Shown here piece after piece: positions 8,533-16,391 of a DNA stretch of 64,000 nucleotides (position 1 is its first letter; each line of letters begins with the position of its first letter). The DNA is from Mucilaginibacter inviolabilis (GTDB lineage Bacteria > Bacteroidota > Bacteroidia > Sphingobacteriales > Sphingobacteriaceae). Location of the stretch: contig NZ_JAANAT010000003.1 of the NCBI RefSeq assembly GCF_011089895.1, forward strand, positions 186,001-250,000, given 5' to 3'. A program made the position numbers and the translations under genes. The notes under the pieces are model-generated. The model had not been told where the DNA came from, searched no databases, and saw only the letters and a list, made by a program, of their open reading frames with translations.

Positions 8533-8738
8533 GATGATTGTCGACTCACCCCGACATCGCTGCGCTCGTCACCCCTCTCTCCGCTTCGCGCATAGAAGAG
8601 TAAAAGAACAATGATTTTTGGAACAAAGAACAAGGACCGAATAAAAAAAATCTTTGTTCCTTACTCCAAAAATCCATACTTCCCTCTTTCCGCCTCAGGC
8701 GAAGAGAGGGTGGGCCAGCGAAGCGTAGACCGGGTGAG
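8533..8738. repeat. Composite inverted repeat with a nested word array
   Basis: Outer arms begin GACTCACCCCG and end CGGGTGAGTC, with CACCCCTCTCT pairing with AGAGAGGGTG. The loop (about 8596-8690) is itself a word-array inverted repeat, GGAACAAAGAACAAGG against CTTTGTTCCTTACTCC, of the family seen at 57.7 kb. This looks like one repeat inserted in another. Confidence 0.7.
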
Positions 8739-8748
8739 TCTACTATGC

Positions 8749-8850
8749 GATTTGACTTAAAGCAGGGAGGAGTACAGACGATAAGCATAACATATAAACA
8801 CACCCCTGCTACTACACAACCCCACGCGCCCCCTCTCAAGGGTAGTAGCC
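8749..8850. repeat. Divergent copy of the GCGATTCC/CCCCTCC repeat (R5)
   Basis: Shares with the copies at 31048 and 59215 the order GCGATT, then CACCCCTgCTACtACACAA, then ACGCGCCCC and CTCAAGGG. It is more diverged than the other two. Confidence 0.45.
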
Positions 8851-8877
8851 CATCATTAGACATTTGCCAAGAAAGGC

Positions 8878-8951
8878 TGTCATGCTGAGCTCCGTCGAAG
8901 CATGGTGGGCGGGCTTCTGCGCCCTACCCTTCGACGGAGCTCAGGGTGACA
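8878..8951. repeat. R1 dispersed palindrome, copy 3
   Basis: TGTCATGCTGAGCTCCGTCG pairs with CGACGGAGCTCAGGGTGACA; the loop holds GGTGGGCGGGC. Confidence 0.75.
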
Positions 8952-9123
8952 ACGCCCCTTTATGATATTATTGATCTATGTGTCTAACCATGGCTATTGC
9001 CCTCTCAAGAGGGGAATTGTAACCCACCAATCTTAATTTTTATTATTTAATGTTAAGCAATGTTAACAGAAAGTACGGGCAGATATTGATGTATTTACTT
9101 TTATCTTCATCAATCCATTAATC

Positions 9124-10740
9124 ATGAAAAGGAAACTTAAAATCGTATTTATCTTAATAACCATATCGTTAGCCGGCATCGTTATTTTTCAACTGTACTG
9201 GACTAGTAATGCTTATTCCATCAATAAAAAAATATTTGATGGCAAAGTAATAGTCGCTATGCAGCTTGCCATGGACCGTTGCAAAAAAGACTACTTTGAC
9301 TCGATTCGCACCGTATTGGTAAAGCGGCTTTCTGATCCCAGCAGCGTTATTACCATCGATACCCCTTCAAAAGCAAATACTCCAAACAACAACGCAAACC
9401 CGGTACTTAATATTAATTTCTCATTTCATGGCTCCGTAAATAGCAATCCGTTTCAAACAGACGCACATACCTATAACTATTACCGGGCTAATATCAATCA
9501 CAAAGCCACTGTTCCGGAGGTGCTAACGGAAATGTCTTTTTATGTTCCGACTTTAATGATGGAGCTCACCACATTTTTAGGTATCGACGACGCTATGCAT
9601 CCTTCATCGGAATTATCCACATTTATAAAAACGCATCCAGATATTCCTGGCAGTAAATGGCCGCTACCCAAAGAGGGCATTTATGCATTGCCCCCCAATT
9701 ATAAACAGACTGATAGTTTAAAACTAAGCCGGTATTTTACTGGAGAATTACATAAAATGAATATTGATGCGCCGTTTATTTTAAGCTTATCCAACAAAGG
9801 ACAGTCGCCGCAAGATTTCAATTTCCATGATGGCGAAACCAATGAAAACGTTTATCAATATCATGGCTTTATATTCCTTTTAACTCATTACACCCGGCAG
9901 GATGAATTTACGTTGTATGCAAAGGCAACAATCCGCAACCCGCAATATGCCATAATCAAAGGCATGATGATCACCCTGGTATTATCGGCATTCCTGGTAT
10001 TGTTCACCATTTATTGCTTTTATTATATCGTCCGAACCCTCAATCAGCAAAAAGTATTGGGCGAATTAAAAGACGATTTTATCAATAACATGACGCATGA
10101 ATTAAAAACGCCCATAGCTACCATTACCGTAGCTATTGAAGGATTGCAAAAATTCAATGCACAGAATGACCCCGAAAAAACGCAGCGCTATTTGCAAACT
10201 TCCAGAAACGAGCTGACCAAACTAAACGAATTGGTAAGTAAAGTGCTTGATGTGGCTGCCTTTGAACGTGATAAAATAACACTACTAAAAGAAAAGATAG
10301 CGGTTGATGCCCTGATGAACGAGCTGATAACTGCCGAAAAAGCCAAAGCCGGTAAAACAGTGATCGTCACTTATAATAATCGGGACCGGGTTGATTATAT
10401 AGTGGCCGATAAGCTGCACTTCGGTAACGCCATATTGAATATTTTAGACAATGCGGTTAAATATTCCAATGAGCCGGTTAATATCAGGATAGAGGTATAC
10501 CGGGATGGTCATATGGTTATATTTTCGATAAGCGATAATGGTATAGGCATCCCGGCTGCGCACCTGGGGCGCATTTTCGAAAAATTTCACCGGGTACCTA
10601 CCGGCAATGTGCATAATGTAAAAGGTACGGGGCTGGGTTTAAGTTATGTGAAGTATATTGCAGAAGCGCATGGTGGCCATGTGGCTGTAAACAGCGAAGT
10701 GAACACGGGTAGCCAGTTTATGATATCAATACCGATGTAA
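9124..10740 (+). CDS. Sensor histidine kinase (RprX-like)
   Basis: 538-residue membrane sensor kinase. A first transmembrane helix lies at about residues 8-26 and a second at about 282-305, enclosing a periplasmic domain of some 250 residues. The H-box NNMTHELKTPIATI near residue 325 carries the phospho-accepting His. The ATPase domain has the N-box LDNAVKYSNE near 440, G1 DNGIGIP near 475 and G2 GTGLGLSYVKYI near 505. The partner response regulator starts 1 base after its stop, so this is a two-gene operon. Overall layout resembles RprX of Bacteroides. The signal sensed is unknown. Confidence 0.93.
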   Translation: MKRKLKIVFILITISLAGIVIFQLYWTSNAYSINKKIFDGKVIVAMQLAMDRCKKDYFDSIRTVLVKRLSDPSSVITIDTPSKANTPNNNANPVLNINFSFHGSVNSNPFQTDAHTYNYYRANINHKATVPEVLTEMSFYVPTLMMELTTFLGIDDAMHPSSELSTFIKTHPDIPGSKWPLPKEGIYALPPNYKQTDSLKLSRYFTGELHKMNIDAPFILSLSNKGQSPQDFNFHDGETNENVYQYHGFIFLLTHYTRQDEFTLYAKATIRNPQYAIIKGMMITLVLSAFLVLFTIYCFYYIVRTLNQQKVLGELKDDFINNMTHELKTPIATITVAIEGLQKFNAQNDPEKTQRYLQTSRNELTKLNELVSKVLDVAAFERDKITLLKEKIAVDALMNELITAEKAKAGKTVIVTYNNRDRVDYIVADKLHFGNAILNILDNAVKYSNEPVNIRIEVYRDGHMVIFSISDNGIGIPAAHLGRIFEKFHRVPTGNVHNVKGTGLGLSYVKYIAEAHGGHVAVNSEVNTGSQFMISIPM

Positions 10741-10741
10741 C

Positions 10742-11431
10742 ATGAGTAAAATACGCTTATTGCTGGCCGAAGATGAACTGGCCCTGGCCCATATTGTGCG
10801 CGAAAGCCTGGAAGAGAGTAACTTTGAGGTAATACTTTGCGCCAATGGCGAACAAGCCTTACAAAAATATAAAAGCGATAAGCCCGATATTTTGGTACTG
10901 GATATTATGATGCCAAAACTAGACGGCTTTGAGGTAGCCCGCCGAATACGGGAAACAGATAAGATAATCCCAATCATATTTTTAACCGCGCGCTCACAGC
11001 CGAAGGATGTGGTAGCCGGGTTTGAGTCGGGAGCTAACGACTATTTAAAAAAACCTTTTAGTGTAGAGGAACTGGTGGTACGGGTTAAAGTATTGCTGAG
11101 CGATAACCGTTTGCTTAATACCGGCAAACCTGCGGGCGAAAGCCACCAGATAGGTAGCATCACTTTTAATCCGCTTAAAAACACCGTTCAGCAAGGTATC
11201 AATCAATGGCAATTAACTAGTCGCGAAAGTGATATTTTAAGATTATTGTGTAAGAACCAGCACCATATATTACCACGAAAAACGCTGCTGGAAACCATTT
11301 GGGGTGATGACAGCTTTTTTAACGCCCGGAGTTTGGATGTTTTTATCAGTAAACTCCGCGGGCATTTAAAAGCCGATCCCAATGTGCAGATCATTACTGT
11401 AAGAGGACATGGTTATAAATTGGTTTGGTGA
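10742..11431 (+). CDS. OmpR-family response regulator (RprY-like)
   Basis: 229 residues: a receiver domain with DE near residue 10-11, phospho-acceptor Asp in LVLDIMMPK near residue 54, Thr in FLTARS and Lys in YLKKPF, followed by a winged-helix DNA-binding domain from about residue 130 (LTSRESDILRLL, then TVRGHGYKLVW at the end). It acts as a transcription factor phosphorylated by the histidine kinase encoded immediately upstream, with a single base between the stop and this ATG. Targets are not visible. Confidence 0.94.
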   Translation: MSKIRLLLAEDELALAHIVRESLEESNFEVILCANGEQALQKYKSDKPDILVLDIMMPKLDGFEVARRIRETDKIIPIIFLTARSQPKDVVAGFESGANDYLKKPFSVEELVVRVKVLLSDNRLLNTGKPAGESHQIGSITFNPLKNTVQQGINQWQLTSRESDILRLLCKNQHHILPRKTLLETIWGDDSFFNARSLDVFISKLRGHLKADPNVQIITVRGHGYKLVW

Positions 11432-11459
11432 TTACGCTATAAGTAGAAGGTGGTTATTT

Positions 11460-11594
11460 GGGCTAAAGCCATCAAATGTTTCTAATGTCCGCCCCATAAA
11501 TGGGACGGCAATGAATGAAAAACTAATTGATTTATTCTTCATTGCCGTTGGTTTTAACCAACGGATTGCAAGGGTATAGCCATGGGCTTTAGCC
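11460..11594. repeat. 135-bp multi-hairpin dispersed repeat (R3), copy 1
   Basis: Ends GGCTAAAGCC and GGCTTTAGCC pair. Inside are a hairpin CGCCCCATAAATGGGACGG, the pair ACGGCAATGA and TCATTGCCGT, and a hairpin GTTGGTTTTAACCAACGG. A second copy with the same order of hairpins is at 26671-26802. It fills the space after the response regulator. Confidence 0.85.
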
Positions 11595-11715
11595 TAAATG
11601 AGCTATATATGATATGTTTTGATTCTTCCGAACATCTGTGATGATTTTATAAAGTTTTTCATCATACTGTTACGTCATGAATAAAATGGCCGTAATGGTT
11701 AAAAAAACTAAATTT

Positions 11716-12117
11716 ATGAAAACCCCTATTTTTTTTCTTTTACTTTCTGCTACACTAAGTTTTACTGCTTGTACTAAAGACAAAGCATCAGCACCCCCTA
11801 AAAAATTAGATGGAACGTATACCGGTGCGTTTACCTCTTCGGGCCCCGATGCAATTAAAACAACAGCCAATGTTGTTATTTCGGGTAAAACTTATCAGGG
11901 ATCATTGAATACCACTTTTGGTGTTTTAAGCAAAGGCAGCTATGTAGTTAATAATGATAACCAGGTAACTTTTACAGACAGCACTATACATACTGCTAAT
12001 TTTAACTGGGGCCTGTTACTTAACGGCAGCTATACCTCAACCATCAAAGGCGATAGTTTAATCCTGGTAAAAAAAGGCGCAGGATTTAGTTATACCTACA
12101 GGTTAAAAAAGCAATAA
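11716..12117 (+). CDS. Putative lipoprotein of unknown function
   Basis: 133 residues from the ATG at 11716. The frame is open 13 codons further upstream, but MKTPIFFLLLSATLSFTAC is a proper lipoprotein signal with Cys at about residue 19, so I chose this start. The mature part is rich in Thr, Ser, Gly and Asn, with alternating hydrophobic residues (YTGAFTSSG, VVISGKTYQGSL, YTSTIKGDSLILVKK) that suggest a small beta-sheet domain at the outer membrane. I do not recognise a specific family. It stands alone between repeat element R3 and element copy A (12145-12446). Confidence 0.7.
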   Translation: MKTPIFFLLLSATLSFTACTKDKASAPPKKLDGTYTGAFTSSGPDAIKTTANVVISGKTYQGSLNTTFGVLSKGSYVVNNDNQVTFTDSTIHTANFNWGLLLNGSYTSTIKGDSLILVKKGAGFSYTYRLKKQ

Positions 12118-12655
12118 TTGTTTTTTTAAGTGTTTAGGGCCGTAAACCCCGGGCATTTTTTGTATCTTTAAGTACATCCAACACCCAGCCCTGCTTACTT
12201 GAAAATTGTAAGCAGGGCTGTTTGGTTAAAGAGATAAAAAGGCTCAAAAACCGCCTGGTTGATGTGTAGTTGTTTGATAGTTAATCTTGTAGATCTTTTT
12301 AAAGCTTTTAAATTCCGTCCAAAATTTGTTAAAAAGTGTTAAAATCGATGTTTTTGAATAAGTTTTGAATCGTTTTTAATCAGTTTTTGCCCCTGTTTCG
12401 ATCAGAAAAGTGTTAAAATAAAACTTTAAAAAGTTTTTAAAAACCACAGGTGGTTTGAATTTTATAAGGTTAGTTTTTAGCCAGACGATAATGTGGTCCG
12501 CTATCCGGCATAGAAAATTCATTATTTGACATTAGTTTAAGTTTCTTATTACTTTTATATCAACCAATAATGGTTTTATAATCACCTGAAAACACTGTAC
12601 TATATTATTACAGAACGGGTGCATGAACACCGTAATTTTTAAATAAAACAACCCT
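12118..12655. other. 538-base gap holding copy A of the three-copy element
   Basis: Most of the gap is the conserved element at about 12145-12446. The last 200 bases before the crotonase gene are AT-rich, with no feature I can name beyond a likely promoter. Confidence 0.6.
12145..12446. repeat. Three-copy non-coding element, copy A
   Basis: A perfect 12-bp stem AGCCCTGCTTAC / GTAAGCAGGGCT (12187-12198 and 12208-12219) is followed by CTGTTTGGTT. After 105 bases comes the double box TGTTAAAAAGTGTTAAAA (21-base identical core 12325-12345), then 65 bases later TGTTAAAA (12411-12418) and TTTAAAAAGTTT (12425-12436). Copies B (21162-21454) and C (60225-60496) have the same parts at the same spacing. 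A TATCTTTA promoter-like box sits before the stem. Could be a small RNA gene, a leader, or a protein-binding locus. Confidence 0.75.
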
Positions 12656-13438
12656 ATGGAATTCCAAAATCTGCTGATAGAAAATAAAGAACGTATACAA
12701 TACATCATCATTAACCGCGAAAGCAAACTTAACGCGCTCAACCGGGATACCCTTGCCGAACTGCACGTGGCTTTTACGGCAGCTTTTAAAGATCCTGCTG
12801 TTGGTGGTATTATTATTACCGGAACCGGAGCCAAAGCCTTTGTAGCAGGTGCCGATATCAGTGAATTTGCCAGCTTGGGTGTCGACGAGGGTACAGCGCT
12901 TGCCCGCAAAGGACAAATAGAGGTATTTAACCTGATTGCCAATGGTAACAAACCCGTAATAGCGGCCATCAATGGCTTTGCATTGGGTGGCGGTTTGGAG
13001 CTGGCTATGGCCTGCCACATCCGTATTGCTTCGGAAACTGCCAAAATGGGTTTGCCCGAAGTAACTCTGGGCTTAATACCCGGTTATGGTGGTACCCAGC
13101 GCCTGGCCCAACTGATAGGAAAAGGCAAAGCGTTGGAAATGATATTGACAGCCGATATGATAACCGCCGTTGAAGCTCATCAATACGGCTTGGTTACGCA
13201 TGTGTTTTGTCCCGAAGATTTGTTGGTTAAAGCCGAAGAGTTATTGCAAAAAATATTGCTGAGGGCGCCATTGGCCCTTGCCGCTGCCATCCACTCCGTA
13301 AACGCCGGATTTACCGATGGGGTTGACGGTTACGGGGTCGAGATAGCCCAGTTTGGAAAATGCTTCGGCACCAAAGATTTTAAAGAAGGGGTTGCCGCCT
13401 TTTTAGAAAAACGCAAAGCCGTATTTAAAGGAGAATAG
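12656..13438 (+). CDS. Enoyl-CoA hydratase/isomerase family protein (crotonase)
   Basis: 260-residue crotonase-fold enzyme, probably hydrating 2-enoyl-CoA in beta-oxidation. The oxyanion-hole segments AFVAGADISEFASL (near residue 63) and GFALGGGLELAMACHIRIAS (near residue 105) are present, as are the catalytic Glu in LPEVTLGLIPGYGGTQRL (near residue 135) and the second Glu in the FALGGGLE segment. Both Glu positions fit a true hydratase. It stands alone; the upstream gap contains the three-copy element and the downstream one a 14-bp inverted repeat, so its regulation may be unusual. Substrate length cannot be deduced. Confidence 0.92.
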   Translation: MEFQNLLIENKERIQYIIINRESKLNALNRDTLAELHVAFTAAFKDPAVGGIIITGTGAKAFVAGADISEFASLGVDEGTALARKGQIEVFNLIANGNKPVIAAINGFALGGGLELAMACHIRIASETAKMGLPEVTLGLIPGYGGTQRLAQLIGKGKALEMILTADMITAVEAHQYGLVTHVFCPEDLLVKAEELLQKILLRAPLALAAAIHSVNAGFTDGVDGYGVEIAQFGKCFGTKDFKEGVAAFLEKRKAVFKGE

Positions 13439-13475
13439 CCCGGGCGCTTCTCTCCTCCTTTTATCTTCAGGTTTC

Positions 13476-13515
13476 CCTGTTAACAAAATACGCGTGTTAA
13501 AATTTTGTTAACAGG
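13476..13515. terminator. Hairpin after the crotonase gene
   Basis: CCTGTTAACAAAAT (13476-13489) pairs perfectly with ATTTTGTTAACAGG (13502-13515) across a 12-base loop, 37 bases after the crotonase stop. It lacks a clean T-run, so it may be a terminator or an operator. Confidence 0.5.
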
Positions 13516-13551
13516 ATTCCATTTTAGGCCTTTTTCGAAAACTGTGTATAT

Positions 13552-13615
13552 GCCCGCAAGTGATGAAAAGTTCTCTAAAGGCAAAAAACAGGCATAAAAC
13601 ATGCTTTTTGCGGGC
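13552..13615. other. Structured non-coding segment
   Basis: GCCCGCAA (13552-13559) pairs with TTGCGGGC (13608-13615). Inside, GCAAAAA, then GGCAT / ATGC and TTTTTGC, offer an alternative stem that uses the same TTTTTGC bases, so two mutually exclusive folds are possible. It lies about 220 bases before the outer-membrane protein start. Confidence 0.35.
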
Positions 13616-13832
13616 CGAAAAGCTATGTTAATTCTGTGTTAATTTGACACTAACCGGGGCGTCGAAAATCAATTTTACAATGGGCTGACCAAAATACCAA
13701 ATTGGTCAAAAAATAAATCATTGTTAATCAATCGATTAAATATTCGTGACTTTTGGATGAAAAATCATATGTGTTTCTGTGCTTTACTTTGCATTGTGTT
13801 TATAAAACATATATCAAAAACACACAATTGTT

Positions 13833-14438
13833 ATGAAAAATACATTTAAAATTTCGGCCCTTGTTTTAGCATTTGCAGGATTTGCATTTGGCGCTAAAGC
13901 ACAAACAACTACCCCAACTACAACTTCTACATCAACTACTACCAACAACGGTATCCGTTACAGCATTGGTGTTGACGCTGGTATCCCATTGGGTAACTTT
14001 AAAGATAACTACAAATGGAATTTAGGTGGTTCGGTACAAGCGGATATCCCGGTTATTTCAAATCAATTATTTGTTACTGTTAACGCAGGTTACAACAATA
14101 TCTTTGGCAAGAAAAATCAGGTAGGTCCTCTTGGTCAGTATGATGTTACAAACTTTCAATTGATCCCTGTAAAAGCTGGTTTAAAATACTTTATTATTCC
14201 AAACTTTTACGTACAAGGCGAAGCTGGTGCAGCATTCTTGTTAAACAAAAAAGATGTTGGTGTTAACAAATCAACCGCATTTGTTTATGCTCCGCAAGTA
14301 GGTGTTCAATTCCCTGTTAGCGCAAATGGTAACTTTATTGATGCTGGTATCCGTTATGAAGCAACTACAAAATATGCTACTGGTGTTGACCAAAGCAAAG
14401 TAAGCTTCTTAGGTCTGCGTGTAGCATACGGCTTTTAA
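13833..14438 (+). CDS. Outer-membrane beta-barrel protein (porin family)
   Basis: 201 residues with a clear signal peptide (MKNTFKISALVLAFAGFAFG, cleavage after AKAQ) and a low-complexity Thr-rich linker just after it (residues about 25-38). Then alternating amphipathic strands such as GIRYSIGVDAGIPLG, FVTVNAGYNNIF, VKAGLKYFIIPNFYVQGEAG and GVQFPVSANGNFIDAGIRY, ending in an aromatic residue (RVAYGF), as expected for a barrel inserted by the BAM complex. Codon use is strongly biased to a small set (GGT, GTT, AAC), which suggests high expression. A strong terminator follows at 14466-14495. The ligand is unknown. Confidence 0.85.
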   Translation: MKNTFKISALVLAFAGFAFGAKAQTTTPTTTSTSTTTNNGIRYSIGVDAGIPLGNFKDNYKWNLGGSVQADIPVISNQLFVTVNAGYNNIFGKKNQVGPLGQYDVTNFQLIPVKAGLKYFIIPNFYVQGEAGAAFLLNKKDVGVNKSTAFVYAPQVGVQFPVSANGNFIDAGIRYEATTKYATGVDQSKVSFLGLRVAYGF

Positions 14439-14465
14439 TATGGCCCTACATGTACCTAATTAACA

Positions 14466-14495
14466 AAAAGGGCAGCCAATTGGCTGCCCTTTTTG
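14466..14495. terminator. Intrinsic terminator
   Basis: AAAAAGGGCAGCCAA pairs with TTGGCTGCCCTTTTT immediately after the outer-membrane protein gene; a strong stem with a T-run. Confidence 0.9.
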
Positions 14496-14558
14496 TTTGT
14501 GCCTTTTTTGCGTTTAAAGGCCCGTTTTTAAATAAAGCTCCATAAATTAGCAACATTG

Positions 14559-14588
14559 TTTGTAACTTAAACGCGTTTAATACATTTA
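14559..14588 (+). promoter_or_regulatory. Promoter of the sigma-54 response regulator gene
   Basis: TTTG (14559-14562), 18 bases, then TACATTTA (14581-14588), a 7-of-8 match to TAnnTTTG. Transcription would start about 15 bases before the ATG. Confidence 0.6.
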
Positions 14589-14608
14589 CCGTTATCAGTA
14601 TTGCTCTT

Positions 14609-16030
14609 ATGAAGAAAATCCTCATCATTGATGATGAAGTTAATGTGGCTTTATTGCTATCTAAATTTTTAACCCGTAATGGCTTTGATGTAAGCACCGC
14701 ATCTAGCGGAACAAGCGGGATGGAAGCCCTTAAAAATGACGAGTTTAACCTGGTGCTATGTGATTTTAGGTTAGAAGATACCGATGGCCGCGAAATGCTC
14801 CGAAATATCAAAACTCAATATCCCAAAACCGGGGTTATTATTATTACGGGTTACTCGGATATTAAGATGGCTGTTGAGCTGATAAAAATGGGCGCGTATG
14901 ATTATATCACCAAGCCATTATATCCCGACGAAATATTAAATACCATTAATAAGGCTGTTGAAACGCACTACGCCCTGGTTGAAGATACCGGCGACGACGA
15001 TAATGTGGTTACCGAAAAATCAAAAAGCCGCGACAATAAAAAGTTAGTGTTTGCCAGCGAATTTGTTGCAGGCAGCAGCAAATCATCCAAAGAGTTACAA
15101 CGTCAGATAGAGTTGGTTGCTCCTACCAATTACAGCGTAATTATATTGGGCGAAAGCGGTACGGGTAAGGAGTCGGTAGCCAAAAGTATACATTTAAACA
15201 GCCAGCGGCATAACCAGCCATTTATTGCGATGGATTGCGGTTCCTTAACCAAGGAGTTGGCTGCCAGCGAGTTTTTTGGTCACGAAAAAGGATCGTTTAC
15301 CGGGGCATTATATACCAAAATAGGGCATTTTGAGATGGCCAATGGCGGTACTTTGTTTTTGGATGAAGTAGGCAACCTCTCCTACGAAATACAGGCCGCC
15401 CTGTTGCGCACCGTTCAGGAGCGTAAAGTAAAAAGGATAGGCAGCACCAAAGAGATTGATCTGGATGTACGCATTATTATAGCCACTAATGAAAGTTTGC
15501 AGGATGGCATATTAAAAGGCAAGTTCAGGGAAGATTTGTATCATCGGTTTAATGAATTTACCATATACATGCCGCCATTGCGCGAGCGGGGTAACGATAT
15601 TATGCTATTGGCCGAGCATTTTTTAAAAATAGCCAATAATGAGCTGGGGCGTAATGTAACCACGTTTGCCCCCGAAGTGATTGACTGTTTTATGAATTAC
15701 AGATGGCCGGGCAATATACGCGAGCTGAAAAATGTGATCAGGCGGGCAGCTTTGCTGGCAGAGGATAATGAGATCACGATGAAAGCATTGCCACTGGAGA
15801 TATCAAACTTTAAAGTGCCTTCATTTGAGCCGGCTTATAACCAGGTAAATGAAGCGCCTGAAGTAAAAGAACCACGGCATGATCTTAAAAACGCCGCCCT
15901 CGAAGCAGAATACGAAACCATTATTAAAGTTTTAAGAGAGGTGAACTTTAATAAAACCAAGGCGGCCGAAATATTAAATATCGACCGTAAAACCTTGTAT
16001 AATAAGATGAAGGCCATCAACCTGAAATAA
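14609..16030 (+). CDS. Sigma-54-dependent response regulator (NtrC family)
   Basis: 473 residues in three domains. Receiver about 1-120, with DDE at the N-terminus, phospho-acceptor Asp in VLCDFRLED and Lys in ITKPLYP. AAA+ sigma-54 activator domain about 150-385, with Walker A GESGTGKES, the sigma-54 contact loop GSFTGA (Ala to Ser at the second position of GAFTGA), Walker B TLFLDEVGNL and arginine region FREDLYHRF. C-terminal Fis-type helix-turn-helix ending KTLYNKMKAINLK. It would activate RpoN promoters after phosphorylation. No full kinase is adjacent; a 67-residue protein with a histidine helix follows after 1 base. Confidence 0.94.
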   Translation: MKKILIIDDEVNVALLLSKFLTRNGFDVSTASSGTSGMEALKNDEFNLVLCDFRLEDTDGREMLRNIKTQYPKTGVIIITGYSDIKMAVELIKMGAYDYITKPLYPDEILNTINKAVETHYALVEDTGDDDNVVTEKSKSRDNKKLVFASEFVAGSSKSSKELQRQIELVAPTNYSVIILGESGTGKESVAKSIHLNSQRHNQPFIAMDCGSLTKELAASEFFGHEKGSFTGALYTKIGHFEMANGGTLFLDEVGNLSYEIQAALLRTVQERKVKRIGSTKEIDLDVRIIIATNESLQDGILKGKFREDLYHRFNEFTIYMPPLRERGNDIMLLAEHFLKIANNELGRNVTTFAPEVIDCFMNYRWPGNIRELKNVIRRAALLAEDNEITMKALPLEISNFKVPSFEPAYNQVNEAPEVKEPRHDLKNAALEAEYETIIKVLREVNFNKTKAAEILNIDRKTLYNKMKAINLK

Positions 16031-16031
16031 A

Positions 16032-16235
16032 ATGGAAAATATACAAGCAAGGGGTAATAACGACAACTTGCGTAAGCTAAAGCATGATATTAAAAACCAG
16101 CTTTCCAATATTCATTTGGCGCTGGAGCAGCTGAAGTATGAGATCCCCGATCTTTCTGAAGATTGTTTATTTTATCTGGATACTATTTTAACAAGCTCAA
16201 CGCAGATAAACAATATACTAAACAGTACAGATTAG
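16032..16235 (+). CDS. Stand-alone histidine-kinase dimerisation (DHp-like) helix protein
   Basis: 67 residues, starting 1 base after the stop of the sigma-54 regulator. The stretch LRKLKHDIKNQLSNIHLALE (residues 13-32) looks like the H-box of HisKA domains (HDLKNPLxxI), with candidate phospho-His at residue 18. A second helix follows at about 40-64. No ATP-binding domain follows, so it could only pass phosphate or dimerise. It may be a phosphotransfer partner, or a titrator of the upstream response regulator, or a shrunken kinase. The family likeness is by eye. The coupling suggests equal expression with the regulator. Confidence 0.6.
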   Translation: MENIQARGNNDNLRKLKHDIKNQLSNIHLALEQLKYEIPDLSEDCLFYLDTILTSSTQINNILNSTD

Positions 16236-16254
16236 CTTTTTTTAGTATGAGGTA

Positions 16255-16391
16255 ACTGGCAACAAGTATCAAGATATTTGTAAATTGGTACACAATGCGC
16301 GGTATCCGAATGATAAAACATTATCCAAACAATTTTAGTGCGTATCTGTACAATTAAAGTCCTGATACCTGATACCCAAACCTGATACCCA
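16255..16391. repeat. Degenerate AGTATCAAG / CTGATACC word array
   Basis: CAAGTATCAAGATATT on the left and CCTGATACCTGATACCC then CCTGATACCC on the right, running up to the start codon at 16392. The words match the AGTATCAAGTA family but the arms no longer pair well. Confidence 0.5.

Larger units (their letters stand above)
8502..9123. other. 622-base repeat-filled gap
   Basis: From left to right: a composite inverted repeat with a word-array hairpin nested in its loop (8533-8738), a divergent member of the GCGATTCC family (about 8749-8850), an R1 palindrome (8878-8951), a fragment GCCCTCTCAAGAGGGGAATT near 9000, then an AT-rich promoter region before the histidine kinase. No gene is supported here. 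Confidence 0.6.
13439..13832. other. 394-base gap with two inverted repeats
   Basis: Contains a perfect hairpin at 13476-13515 and a larger foldback at 13552-13615 (separate entries), TGTTAATT-type repeats near 13625-13645, then the promoter region of the outer-membrane protein gene. No gene is supported. Confidence 0.55.

Noticed and set aside
8502-8633. 44-codon N-terminal extension of the PdeM-like protein
   Set aside because: It is encoded by the composite inverted repeat (GERGDERSD) and lacks family similarity; the ATG at 8501 is preferred.
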